Source: Prochlorococcus sp. AG-424-E20
GTDB lineage: Bacteria > Cyanobacteriota > Cyanobacteriia > PCC-6307 > Cyanobiaceae
Assembly: GCA_003213355.1 (NCBI GenBank)
Contig: QCND01000009.1
Span: forward strand, 1-33,379
Direction: 5' to 3'
Length of the DNA stretch: 33,379 bases
Shown: positions 6,243 through 13,880 of the stretch, piece after piece
How the letters are laid out: each line of letters opens with the position of its first letter
Numbering within the stretch: position 1 is the stretch's first letter
Made by a program: the position numbers and the translations under genes
Notes under the pieces: model-generated
Told to the model about the DNA's origin: nothing
Database searches by the model: none
Seen by the model: the letters and a program-made list of their open reading frames with translations, nothing else

Positions 6243-7115
6243 GTGTACTTTCAGGACATAATTTCTAGCCTCAATAATTTCTGGAGTGAGAAAGGTTGTT
6301 TGCTTCTACAGCCATACGATTTAGAGAAGGGCGCAGGGACGATGAGCCCTCATTCTTTTTTAAGAGCGATAGGACCTGAGCCTTGGGCTGTAGCTTACCC
6401 AGAACCCTGTCGAAGACCAACTGATGGTAGGTATGGAGACAATCCAAATAGAGCGCAGCATTATTTTCAATATCAAGTTCTTATCAAGCCCTCTTTAGAC
6501 GGTATTCAAGAAATTTATTTGTCTTCTCTTGAAGCTTTGGGGATTTCGGCTAAAGACCACGACATTAGATTTGTTGAAGATAATTGGGAATCTCCAACTT
6601 TGGGCGCCTGGGGAGTGGGTTGGGAAGTTTGGCTTGATGGGATGGAAGTTACCCAATTTACTTATTTTCAACAATGTGGAGGTCTTGATTGCAAGCCTGT
6701 TTCAATTGAGATCACTTATGGCTTGGAGAGATTGGCAATGTATCTACAAAATGTCGAAAGTATTTGGGAACTTTCCTGGAATAAAAAGACTAAATATGGT
6801 GATATCTGGCTTCCTTTTGAAAAAGGTCAATGTAAGTATAATTTTGAAGAATCTAACTCGGAAAATTTAAGGAAACTTTTTGAAATTTATGAGGAAGAGG
6901 CTCATCAATTAATCGCTAAAAAACTACCTGCACCTTGTCTTGATTACGTTTTAAAATGCAGTCATACATTTAATTTATTAGAAGCAAGAGGGGTTATTTC
7001 TGTTACTGAGAGAACTAAGATTATTGCACGAATTCGATCTTTAGCTCGTAAGGTTGCTGAAGCTTGGCTAGAGGAAAGAGATGCCCTTGGCTTCCCTCTT
7101 TGTGCCGAAAATTAA
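6243..7115 (+). CDS. glyQ: Glycyl-tRNA synthetase alpha subunit
   Basis: A 290-aa class II aminoacyl-tRNA synthetase subunit that charges tRNA-Gly together with GlyS (not in the window). Highly conserved family blocks are present: [20 protein letters not shown] near 23-42, [17 protein letters not shown] near 54-70, and [12 protein letters not shown] near 138-149. The length matches other bacterial GlyQ. It starts with GTG at 6243, with a good ribosome site (gggagga) about 8 bases upstream. The N-terminus [14 protein letters not shown] is as expected. A degraded partial copy lies at 4618-4880. Confidence 0.97.
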   Translation: MYFQDIISSLNNFWSEKGCLLLQPYDLEKGAGTMSPHSFLRAIGPEPWAVAYPEPCRRPTDGRYGDNPNRAQHYFQYQVLIKPSLDGIQEIYLSSLEALGISAKDHDIRFVEDNWESPTLGAWGVGWEVWLDGMEVTQFTYFQQCGGLDCKPVSIEITYGLERLAMYLQNVESIWELSWNKKTKYGDIWLPFEKGQCKYNFEESNSENLRKLFEIYEEEAHQLIAKKLPAPCLDYVLKCSHTFNLLEARGVISVTERTKIIARIRSLARKVAEAWLEERDALGFPLCAEN

Positions 7116-7266
7116 TTAACTCTAAGTAATAATTTTAGATTAATTCGCTAACAAACAGTACGAATAGTATATATCGCTGTATAAAAAGCTACCTCTAAAA
7201 GTTTTCGCTCTGGAATGTCTTATTGAATACACTATTATTCTGATGACATATTTGTGTGAGGACACA

Positions 7267-8514
7267 ATGAAGCTTTTTCAGCGTTTGCTGGTAGCTCCTG
7301 CTGCTTTGGGCCTTATGGCACCATTAGCTGCAAATGCCGACGTTACTTCGGTATCTAACGAGTCAGATCTAAGTTCTGAAGTTATTCAAGCTCGTGTTGA
7401 TGGCGTTGAAGCTCAACTCGGCGAAATAATGGCTGGTCAGTTCTCTTCATCTACAAAGATGAGCGGAAAGGCTGCTTTCATAACTGGTTATGTTGATGAT
7501 GATGCTGAGTCAGATACTGACAGCATCACTATGGAATATATGTATCAGTTGAACATGAACACCAGTTTTACTGGTGAAGACCTTCTTTATACAAGGATTA
7601 AGGCGGGTAACGTATCTGATCATTTCGTAGACAAAGGTCAAGGTACTTATCTTTCAGCGGGTAAGAACACATCAGATGCTTTAAAAGTTGACAAGATTTG
7701 GTATCAATTCCCAGTTGGCGATACTCTTACAGTTTGGGTTGGACCAAAAATTGAGAACTACTACATGCTTGCAAGTTCTCCTTCCATCTATAAGCCAGTA
7801 ACTAAGCAATTTAGTCTTGGTGGCAATGGAACTGTTTATGGTTCAAGCACTAAAGCAGGTTTTGGCGCTGCATGGACACAGCAAACTGAAGATCCTTCTG
7901 ATGGTAGATGGGCACTAAGTGCAGCATATACAAGTCAGGGTGGAGCAAAGTCTGAAGAAGGCCAAGGTTTATTTGGAGATGATGCTAAGTCAGCTTTGTT
8001 AACGAAGCTTGAATATGGCACACCACAATGGCAAGTATCTGGAGCTGTTGCTTTCAAAGATAATGGCTGGTCAGATAGCTATTTCACAACAGCTAAAGGC
8101 AAGTCAAGAGCTTCAGATAGTTCTGAAACTGCTATTGGTTTGAGAGCATATTGGAGACCTGATAATTCAGGCGCAGTTCCTTCTGTTCAGCTTGGTTATG
8201 ACACTTCTAGTATCGATGATGCTGGAACTGGTTTTGCAGATGAGGCGTCAGGTTGGATGGTTGGCCTTAATTGGAAGGACCTATTCATTGATGGAAACAG
8301 AGCAGGACTTGCTGTTGGCTCAAGAGTTAGTGCTACAAACATCGTTGGCGGTGGCGAAGATCCTTCAGAGGATAACTCTGTTTGGGAAGCTTATTACTCC
8401 TTCAAAGTTAATGACGGCGTAACAGTTACCCCTGCTGTATTTGGCAGTACTGATGTCGAAGCTGATGGAAAAGACGTCACAGGAGCAGTTCTTCTAACTG
8501 AATTCAGATTCTAA
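7267..8514 (+). CDS. som: Outer-membrane porin of the picocyanobacterial Som type
   Basis: A 415-aa protein. It has a signal peptide (MKLFQRLLVAPAALGLMAPLAANA), a short coiled-coil-like segment (RVDGVEAQLGEIM) in place of a full SLH domain, and a beta-barrel rich in alternating aromatic strands. It ends in the terminal phenylalanine typical of outer-membrane proteins (TEFRF). It would mediate diffusion of small solutes across the outer membrane. The ATG at 7267 is preferred over the track's 7243 because gagga lies just upstream and the signal peptide begins there. The symbol som is by family analogy. Confidence 0.85.
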   Translation: MKLFQRLLVAPAALGLMAPLAANADVTSVSNESDLSSEVIQARVDGVEAQLGEIMAGQFSSSTKMSGKAAFITGYVDDDAESDTDSITMEYMYQLNMNTSFTGEDLLYTRIKAGNVSDHFVDKGQGTYLSAGKNTSDALKVDKIWYQFPVGDTLTVWVGPKIENYYMLASSPSIYKPVTKQFSLGGNGTVYGSSTKAGFGAAWTQQTEDPSDGRWALSAAYTSQGGAKSEEGQGLFGDDAKSALLTKLEYGTPQWQVSGAVAFKDNGWSDSYFTTAKGKSRASDSSETAIGLRAYWRPDNSGAVPSVQLGYDTSSIDDAGTGFADEASGWMVGLNWKDLFIDGNRAGLAVGSRVSATNIVGGGEDPSEDNSVWEAYYSFKVNDGVTVTPAVFGSTDVEADGKDVTGAVLLTEFRF

Positions 8515-8534
8515 TTTCTAATTAGGAACTTTTG

Positions 8535-8563
8535 AAACGCCCCGAAAGGGGCGTTTTTTTTTT
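8535..8563 (+). terminator. Strong rho-independent terminator after the porin gene
   Basis: The stem aaacgcccc-gaaa-ggggcgttt forms a perfect 9-bp GC-rich hairpin with a GAAA tetraloop, followed by a T-run. It lies 20 bp after the porin stop. Confidence 0.95.
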
Positions 8564-8586
8564 GTTTATTTACGTATTTGGTATTA

Positions 8587-8610
8587 AAAAAAGCCCCCTA
8601 TATGGGAGCC
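8587..8610 (-). terminator. Terminator for the small secreted protein gene
   Basis: Read on the minus strand, gctccc-atata-gggggc pairs (with one G-U wobble) and is followed by a T-run. It lies about 25 bp after the stop of the 81-aa gene and faces the porin terminator. Confidence 0.65.
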
Positions 8611-8633
8611 TCTTTATTGAATTTAAAAAATTC

Positions 8634-8879
8634 TTACCAACAATTTTCTCCCTCACCAATAGGGATGCAAACATTAGCTTTCTTGGCTTTATCAGCTGCT
8701 TTTTGCGCAGCTTCGTCAAGCTTGCCATCCTCATCTGCTTTTTGATCTGTCGTCCATTCCTTTAAACCACCCATATTCCCATATTTTTCCCCAGCCATTG
8801 AATTTTCAGGAATAATTGCATTAGTCCCTAAAGCAGCTGCCGCCGCAAGGAATATTCCGATAGGTGTTTTACTTGGCAT
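8634..8879 (-). CDS. Small secreted protein of unknown function
   Basis: An 81-aa protein with an N-terminal hydrophobic stretch (IGIFLAAAAALGTNA, about 7-21) that could be a signal peptide or anchor. A charged segment rich in Asp/Lys/Ala follows (about 41-68), and the end is VCIPIGEGENCW with two cysteines that could form a disulfide. No family name recognised. It is convergent with the porin gene and has its own terminator. Confidence 0.7.
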   Translation of the reverse strand: MPSKTPIGIFLAAAAALGTNAIIPENSMAGEKYGNMGGLKEWTTDQKADEDGKLDEAAQKAADKAKKANVCIPIGEGENCW

Positions 8880-8965
8880 ACCATTTTTTATTTATATATA
8901 TTTTGATGGGACCCCCCTCTTATTGAAAGTTCTTTTTTTACCTCTACTTGTATAAAGTGATCGAT

Positions 8966-9631
8966 TTAATCTCCTAGTCGCTTTAGGATATTGCTGTAAG
9001 CCTGGAAAATTAAATCTAATTCATCTGATTTTCCATGTTTTGCTAGTAAGCCTTTTGCTCCTGCATCCAGTCCGAATAGGAAATTTCTATCTTCATTATT
9101 TTGTACATAGCTTTGAATCCAGCCTACACATACATGACGTTCACCATCTTTGACTTCAGCAACAGAATGTAGTTGAGTGCTGGGATAAATTATCATCTCT
9201 CCAGAAGATAGTTTGATTTTTTCAGTTTTATTTATCGTCTGAATACATAATTCACCACCTTCGTAATCTTCTGGTGAGTTTAAAAATAACGTAAAAGAAA
9301 GATCACTCCTTCCAGAGGGCATATAAGGATTATCAATATGTGATCCATAACTGTGTCCAGCTAGGGATTGAGTAAACATGACTCCATGTATAAGACTAGG
9401 TAATGTAAAACTTTTTAGAAGTGGATTTGAAATTATTTTGCTAACAATAATTTCTCTAAGCTCAATTGATAATTTTGAATTTTTATCTAATTGAAAATTA
9501 GATTTTATCTCTGCAGCGTGACTTCCAGCTGTCTTTTTGCCATCTTGCCATGAGGATTTTTCTGCTTTTAGTTTCTTAATTATTTCATGAGCTTCTGATT
9601 TTTCGATTAGCGAATGAGTTAAATATTCCAT
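8966..9631 (-). CDS. PKHD-type Fe(II)/2-oxoglutarate hydroxylase (PiuC/YbiX family)
   Basis: A 221-aa dioxygenase. The facial triad is visible as His98-x-Asp100 in YGSHIDNPYMPSGRSDLSF and His155 in YPSTQLHSVAEV, with Arg165 in GERHVCVGW for 2-oxoglutarate. The family (PiuC, YbiX, Sll-type) is often iron-regulated and found next to siderophore or iron transport genes. Here it is divergent from idiA with a 148-bp shared control region, fitting a role in the iron-limitation response. The true substrate is unknown. Confidence 0.88.
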   Translation of the reverse strand: MEYLTHSLIEKSEAHEIIKKLKAEKSSWQDGKKTAGSHAAEIKSNFQLDKNSKLSIELREIIVSKIISNPLLKSFTLPSLIHGVMFTQSLAGHSYGSHIDNPYMPSGRSDLSFTLFLNSPEDYEGGELCIQTINKTEKIKLSSGEMIIYPSTQLHSVAEVKDGERHVCVGWIQSYVQNNEDRNFLFGLDAGAKGLLAKHGKSDELDLIFQAYSNILKRLGD

Positions 9632-9661
9632 CTTTATTAGCTAGGTTTAGTTACCATCCTA

Positions 9662-9690
9662 AAGTATAAATAAGATATCAATTTATACTT
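9662..9690. promoter_or_regulatory. Perfect 10-bp inverted repeat between the hydroxylase and idiA
   Basis: aagtataaat (9662-9671) and atttatactt (9681-9690) are exact reverse complements with a 9-base spacer, in the middle of a divergent promoter region. A Fur-type or other iron-responsive repressor site is a reasonable guess given both neighbours, but it is not a clear match to the classic Fur box. Confidence 0.5.
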
Positions 9691-9779
9691 AAATAGGTAT
9701 CAAAGTTTAGAATCTATTTTTAGCAGGATCTTCTTGCCTAGTCTATGAAAAGTTATTAATCCCTTCCCTAGATAGATTA

Positions 9780-10805
9780 ATGAATTTAATTAAGCGTCTT
9801 TTTACTTCAGTAATAGCAGGTACTCTTTTAGTCTCTTCAAGTTTTAGTCATGTAAAAGCTTCTGGGAGAGAAGTAAGAATTTATTCAGGCAGACATTACA
9901 ACACCGATAAGCAGATATATAAGCAATTTGCAGAAGAGACTGGGATAAAAATCCGATTAATCGAGGCGACAGGAATTTCTCTAGTTGAAAGATTGAAAAG
10001 GGAAGGATCAAATTCTAAAGCTGATGTGATTCTTCTTGTTGATGCGGCTAGAATTAGCAATGCTGCTAAAAGTGGTCTTCTTCAGTCATATAGGTCTTCC
10101 AACTTAGATAAAAATGTTCCAGTGGAATATAGAGATCCTCAAGCCAGATGGTATGCCTTGACAAGAAGGGTGAGAGTCATGGTTGCTAATCCAAAGAAAG
10201 TTGATATAAATTCAATCAAAGATTATTCAGATCTTGCTAATCCTTCTTTGGACGGTCTCGTCTGTGTGAGGAAAAGGAGCAGTCCTTACAATCAATCTTT
10301 AGTCGCTAATCAAATTGTCAATAAAGGAGAAGACCAAACTAAAGAGTGGTTGAAAGGGATGATTTCAAATATTTCTCAGCCTTTTTTCCCTGGTGATATT
10401 GGTGTTATAAGAGCTGTTGCTCAAGGGAAATGTGGAGTAGGTATTGTTAATCACTACTATGTTTCAAGAATGCTTGCAGGTGTCAATGGTAGAAAAGATC
10501 AAAGGTTGGCTAAAAAAGTAGAGGTTCTAACTCCTAATCCTGCTCATGTGAATGTCAGTGCAGGTGGAATTGCTAAATATGCTGAAAACAAAGAAGAAGC
10601 TATTCAACTCCTGGAGTATCTTGCCTCTCCTGCTGGGAGTAGTGGGTTGGCTGGCCCAACATTTGAACACCCTTTAGTTGGTGTTAATAAAACTGATGAG
10701 GTTTCACTATTTGGAGGATTTACTCCTGATGGTGTGACCATTGATCAATTAGGAGCTAATAATAAAAAAGCAATTCAGCTTATGAGAAAGGCAGGTTGGG
10801 ATTAA
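9780..10805 (+). CDS. futA: Iron(III)-binding periplasmic protein IdiA/FutA
   Basis: A 341-aa solute-binding protein of the ABC iron transporter. The signal peptide is MNLIKRLFTSVIAGTLLVSSSFSHVKA. The mature protein begins near GREVRIYSGRHYNTDKQIY, with the tyrosine and histidine used for ferric iron binding in this family, and contains NHYYVSRM (about 222-229) with the second tyrosine pair. The family is induced by iron limitation (IdiA) and binds Fe(III) for FutBC. Picocyanobacteria generally keep one copy. It is divergent from an iron-type dioxygenase. A tRNA-Ser follows about 75 bp downstream. Confidence 0.93.
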   Translation: MNLIKRLFTSVIAGTLLVSSSFSHVKASGREVRIYSGRHYNTDKQIYKQFAEETGIKIRLIEATGISLVERLKREGSNSKADVILLVDAARISNAAKSGLLQSYRSSNLDKNVPVEYRDPQARWYALTRRVRVMVANPKKVDINSIKDYSDLANPSLDGLVCVRKRSSPYNQSLVANQIVNKGEDQTKEWLKGMISNISQPFFPGDIGVIRAVAQGKCGVGIVNHYYVSRMLAGVNGRKDQRLAKKVEVLTPNPAHVNVSAGGIAKYAENKEEAIQLLEYLASPAGSSGLAGPTFEHPLVGVNKTDEVSLFGGFTPDGVTIDQLGANNKKAIQLMRKAGWD

Positions 10806-10879
10806 ACAATTAAGAATTAGATTTTTAATTCTGCTTATTCTTAAGTGGAAAGGGAAGATTGCCTTAAACTAACTTCTAG

Positions 10880-10966
10880 GGAGAGGTGGCTGAGTGGTCG
10901 AAAGCGAACGACTCGAAATCGTTTGATAGGTAAAACTATCCGTGGGTTCGAATCCCACCCCCTCCG
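10880..10966 (+). tRNA. tRNA-Ser(CGA)
   Basis: An 87-nt class II tRNA. The acceptor stem is ggagagg...cccctcc, the D arm gctgagtggtc, and the anticodon stem aacga/tcgtt with loop ctCGAaa (reads UCG). A long variable arm (ataggtaaaactat) and T arm gtggg-ttcgaat-cccac follow, then discriminator G. CCA is not encoded. The acceptor stem has an A-C mismatch at pair 5-68. The ORF 10845..11054 in the track is an artefact of this tRNA. Confidence 0.97.
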
Positions 10967-11072
10967 TTCTTTGACTTTTATCAAAAAAATTTATCCCGAA
11001 CACGTAAATAAGTGGAATTCCTTTTTGCCTTTAATACTTTTTAAATTTAATTAGTAAAAGTATCTATTCCTA

Positions 11073-11183
11073 ATGAAATACAGAATCCTTTGTGATAACG
11101 AGCTTATCTGGTGTTTATTGTTTAAAGCAGCTGAGGCAATATATCTGGCTATGAAGAACACACGTTTTTGTTTTGCAAGTTAA
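11073..11183 (+). CDS. Possible 36-aa small protein
   Basis: An ATG at 11073 opens a 36-codon frame (MKYRILCDNELIWCLLFKA...) just before the aminotransferase-like gene. The composition (charged start, amphipathic helix with Leu/Ala) looks protein-like, and the frame fills an otherwise empty spacer after the tRNA. No ribosome site or family recognised, so chance is possible. Confidence 0.35.
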   Translation: MKYRILCDNELIWCLLFKAAEAIYLAMKNTRFCFAS

Positions 11184-11217
11184 GTGTTATTTTGATTATG
11201 GATATACCTAAACTAAC

Positions 11218-12444
11218 GTGAAAGATAACTTGATTTCTAATAATATTGATAAAAAAGTCTTTTATGCTGAGGCCGATTATTCTCAAAATGAAATCGATGC
11301 GGTAATAGATGTCCTACAAAATAATAGACTTTCTTTAATGGGAGGGGAGAAAAGTAAATTATTAGAGAAAGAAGTGGCGCATATTTTCAATAAGAAATAT
11401 GGATTAATGGTAAATAGTGGTTCATCTGCAAATCTCATCGGATTGTTATCACTTAAGCTAGAAAAGGGTACTAAGGTTATAACTCCTTCTTTAACTTTCT
11501 CAACAACAATTTCTCCAATTGTTCAATGTGATCTAATCCCTTATTTCGTTGATGTTGAGGAAGATACCTTGCAGCTAGATACATCCAAACTCAAGAAAAT
11601 GGATTTAGATAATGTGTCTGCAATTTGTGTACCGAATTTAATTGGAAATATAGCTAATTGGAATGAAATATATAATTTTGCTAAAGAGAATAATCTAAAA
11701 GTTATAGAAGATTCTGCAGATACTATAGGATATACATATAAAACTAAACTTAAAAATTGGTCCGATATTTCGACAACTAGCTTTTATGCCTCTCATGTTA
11801 TTACTGGTGCTGGCTTCGGTGGTATGGTCACCTATTCAGATTCAGAAGAATATAATCATGGACTTTCTTTAAGAGCTTGGGGAAGGAGATCCTCTCTTTA
11901 TGGTGAATCAGAAGATTATCAGAGAAGATTTTCTGCGAAAATTGATGGGATTGATTATGATGACAAATATATATTTGATGATCTCGGGTATAATTTTTTA
12001 CCTTCTGAAATATCTGCAGCATTTGCACTTGTGCAGCTAAATAGTTTAAAAGAAAACATAAAAAAAAGGTCTAATAATTATAATTTACTTAGGAAAGAAT
12101 TTTCTTCTTCTAGTAATTTTTATATTCCTATTTCTTATAATAATGTAGAAACTGGCTGGTTGGCTTTCCCTTTAATTCTTAAAAATAAATTAGCTTCAAA
12201 AAGAAAGCAAATTCAAATTTTCTTAGAAAAAGCGGGGATTCAAACTAGGCCAATTTTTACAGGCAATATAATGAGACAACCAGTCGCAAAGAAATTTAAA
12301 TGGGATAAATATGGAACATTTGAAGTTAGTGATAATATAATGGAATCAGGAATACTTTTAGGTATTCATAACAGACAAAGTCAGGATAATCTTAATTATA
12401 TAATTAAGAAAGTTTATGAAGCAGAAGATTTATTAATTAATTAA
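11218..12444 (+). CDS. DegT/DnrJ/EryC1/StrS-family PLP enzyme with His in place of the catalytic Lys
   Basis: A 408-aa member of the sugar aminotransferase fold. PLP-site residues are seen in VNSGSSAN (about 66-72), TPSLTFSTT (89-97) and IEDSADTIG (163-171). The residue that normally forms the PLP Schiff base is His193 (SFYASHVITGAG), not Lys. The same replacement occurs in the 3-dehydratases ColD and E1/RfbH, which remove the C3 hydroxyl of 4-keto-6-deoxy nucleotide sugars. The likely role is making a 3-deoxy sugar for surface polysaccharide, rather than transamination. It starts with GTG at 11218 without a clear ribosome site; the first in-frame ATG is residue 41, too late. It lies just downstream of tRNA-Ser, a typical island position. 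Confidence 0.8.
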   Translation: MKDNLISNNIDKKVFYAEADYSQNEIDAVIDVLQNNRLSLMGGEKSKLLEKEVAHIFNKKYGLMVNSGSSANLIGLLSLKLEKGTKVITPSLTFSTTISPIVQCDLIPYFVDVEEDTLQLDTSKLKKMDLDNVSAICVPNLIGNIANWNEIYNFAKENNLKVIEDSADTIGYTYKTKLKNWSDISTTSFYASHVITGAGFGGMVTYSDSEEYNHGLSLRAWGRRSSLYGESEDYQRRFSAKIDGIDYDDKYIFDDLGYNFLPSEISAAFALVQLNSLKENIKKRSNNYNLLRKEFSSSSNFYIPISYNNVETGWLAFPLILKNKLASKRKQIQIFLEKAGIQTRPIFTGNIMRQPVAKKFKWDKYGTFEVSDNIMESGILLGIHNRQSQDNLNYIIKKVYEAEDLLIN

Positions 12445-12609
12445 GTTTACTTCTTCTTTTAAAGAAAAAGTAAACAGTTAATGTTCTATATACTTAGAAG
12501 TGATCAGGTGAATATTTAAAGTAAACGAATGATTATAAGTTTGACCATAAACTTTCATGCAGAAATTTAAAAAAGAATCTACTAAAAATCAATCTGAAAT
12601 GAGAGAAGA

Positions 12610-12774
12610 ATGCGTATAATTATTTATTTCGCAGAGCGATTCTTTTTTAGGATCTTATTCAATAAGGATCTTCTCTCTCAATATTTTAAGATAGATCCTT
12701 GGCTTTTCTGCTTCATCGTCATTGTGTCCTTTTTTCAGTGGTTTAGTTTATGTGCAATATTAGTGGGTAATTAA
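12610..12774 (+). CDS. 54-aa membrane protein missed by the ORF track
   Basis: An ATG at 12610, preceded by gagagaaga, opens a 54-codon frame. The N-terminus is basic and aromatic (MRIIIYFAERFFFRILF), and a hydrophobic segment WLFCFIVIVSFFQWFSLCAI (about 31-50) forms one membrane helix. No family recognised. The hydrophobic pattern and ribosome-site-like purines support it, but length alone is weak evidence. Confidence 0.5.
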   Translation: MRIIIYFAERFFFRILFNKDLLSQYFKIDPWLFCFIVIVSFFQWFSLCAILVGN

Positions 12775-12862
12775 TTCTCCTTCATTCTCATGAAATTCTC
12801 CTCATTTAATAGTTTTGTAACTTAGAGCAAAAGCTATGAATGTACATTAGATTGAATGGATG

Positions 12863-12908
12863 GAGATGTTACTATCTCACCTCAAGGCCTTCAGGTTCTT
12901 TTGAACCT
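12863..12908. other. Two tandem hairpins in an intergenic region
   Basis: gagat-gttact-atctc (12863-12878), the palindrome aaggcctt, and aggttc-tttt-gaacct (12893-12908) follow one another within 46 bases. They lie between the small membrane ORF and the TPR-like gene. No U-tract follows. This may be a small structured RNA or leader, or a weak terminator. Confidence 0.35.
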
Positions 12909-12968
12909 CATACTTTGAATCTCATAGAGTTTCTTCCTTTATGATTTTTTTTATTAGATGATTATCTT

Positions 12969-13610
12969 ATGAAAAATCTTGATAAGGCATCATTTTTTTA
13001 TTACGAAGTAATTAATTTGATTGATTTAGATGATTACGAGGCTGCAATCGATATAATTAAAAATAATATTTATACTCTTAGAAACCCAGACGATATCTCC
13101 TTGGCATATCTTAATTGTGGTTTTTTGAATGATAAATTGGGCGATCATCTTTCTGCTATTGATGATTTTACAAAATCAATTTTAATAGAATGTGAATTAG
13201 ATTTTATAAATAAAAGATCTAAAAATATTTCATATAATGGAAGAAGTAATTCTAGATATAAACATGAGGATTATTATGGAGCTATAGAGGATAAACGTGA
13301 AGCGAAAAAGGTTAGATTAATGGAAATTAAAAAATTTTCAGACTTTACTAATCAACAAATAGCTTATGAAAATATTTTAATGGGTAATTTTTCTCAAATT
13401 GATCTTGAGGTAAAATATACTACTTTGATTAGGGCCTCAACTATTAAAAAAAGTAAATATGATTTAATTGCAGACTATAAAAAAGTAATTAGTAAGAAAA
13501 GAAAAGATGAGGTGATAAGAAAATTAGAGACACTCAGTGAATCAAAGTATAAAATCGGAGATTTTAAAGGTGCTATAAAATCTATTAGAAGAGCAGAGAA
13601 ATATTATTAA
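12969..13610 (+). CDS. TPR-like repeat protein
   Basis: A 213-aa soluble protein with at least three tetratricopeptide-like units. One reads LAYLNCGFLNDKLGDHLSAI (about 45-64), one has YKHEDYYGAIEDKREA (about 97-112), and one is at the C-terminus, SKYKIGDFKGAIKSIRRAEK. TPR helices mediate protein-protein contacts, and no enzymatic domain is attached. No signal peptide. It is AT-rich and Lys/Ile/Asn-rich like other island genes, and sits at the right edge of the accessory block, convergent with the conserved ferredoxin-cobQ genes. Confidence 0.65.
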   Translation: MKNLDKASFFYYEVINLIDLDDYEAAIDIIKNNIYTLRNPDDISLAYLNCGFLNDKLGDHLSAIDDFTKSILIECELDFINKRSKNISYNGRSNSRYKHEDYYGAIEDKREAKKVRLMEIKKFSDFTNQQIAYENILMGNFSQIDLEVKYTTLIRASTIKKSKYDLIADYKKVISKKRKDEVIRKLETLSESKYKIGDFKGAIKSIRRAEKYY

Positions 13611-13638
13611 TTATCTAATGAATTAAATATCTTCACTT

Positions 13639-13872
13639 TCACCAATAAGGGTCACTAAAAAATTCAACATTGAGTTCCTTTTTATCCGGAACTGTTGCAA
13701 TACATGCACGGACTACTTCACCATTAACTTCTATTTCGCATGCCCCGCAGCTTCCTCCTAGGCATCCAGTAGGGATCTCTATATCGGCATCATAGGCAGC
13801 TTTTAACCAATCATCTCCAGGAGAGCAATTGCTTGATTTCTTATTTGGCCAGTTTATTTTTACAATATTCAT
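13639..13872 (-). CDS. 2Fe-2S ferredoxin-like protein
   Basis: A 77-aa electron-transfer protein with the plant-type [2Fe-2S] ligands Cys37, Cys42, Cys45 and Cys57 (GCLGGSCGACEIEVNGEVVRAC, spacing CX4CX2CX11C). It is shorter than photosynthetic PetF. Its gene begins 8 bp after the cobQ stop, so the two are probably one transcript, and it may supply electrons to a biosynthetic enzyme rather than to photosystem I. The partner is not determined. Confidence 0.88.
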   Translation of the reverse strand: MNIVKINWPNKKSSNCSPGDDWLKAAYDADIEIPTGCLGGSCGACEIEVNGEVVRACIATVPDKKELNVEFFSDPYW

Positions 13873-13880
13873 TGTTTAAA

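Noticed and set aside
10845-11054. 69-aa ORF across the tRNA-Ser
   Set aside because: It reads through the tRNA (typical GFESHPLRS artefact), with no ribosome site.
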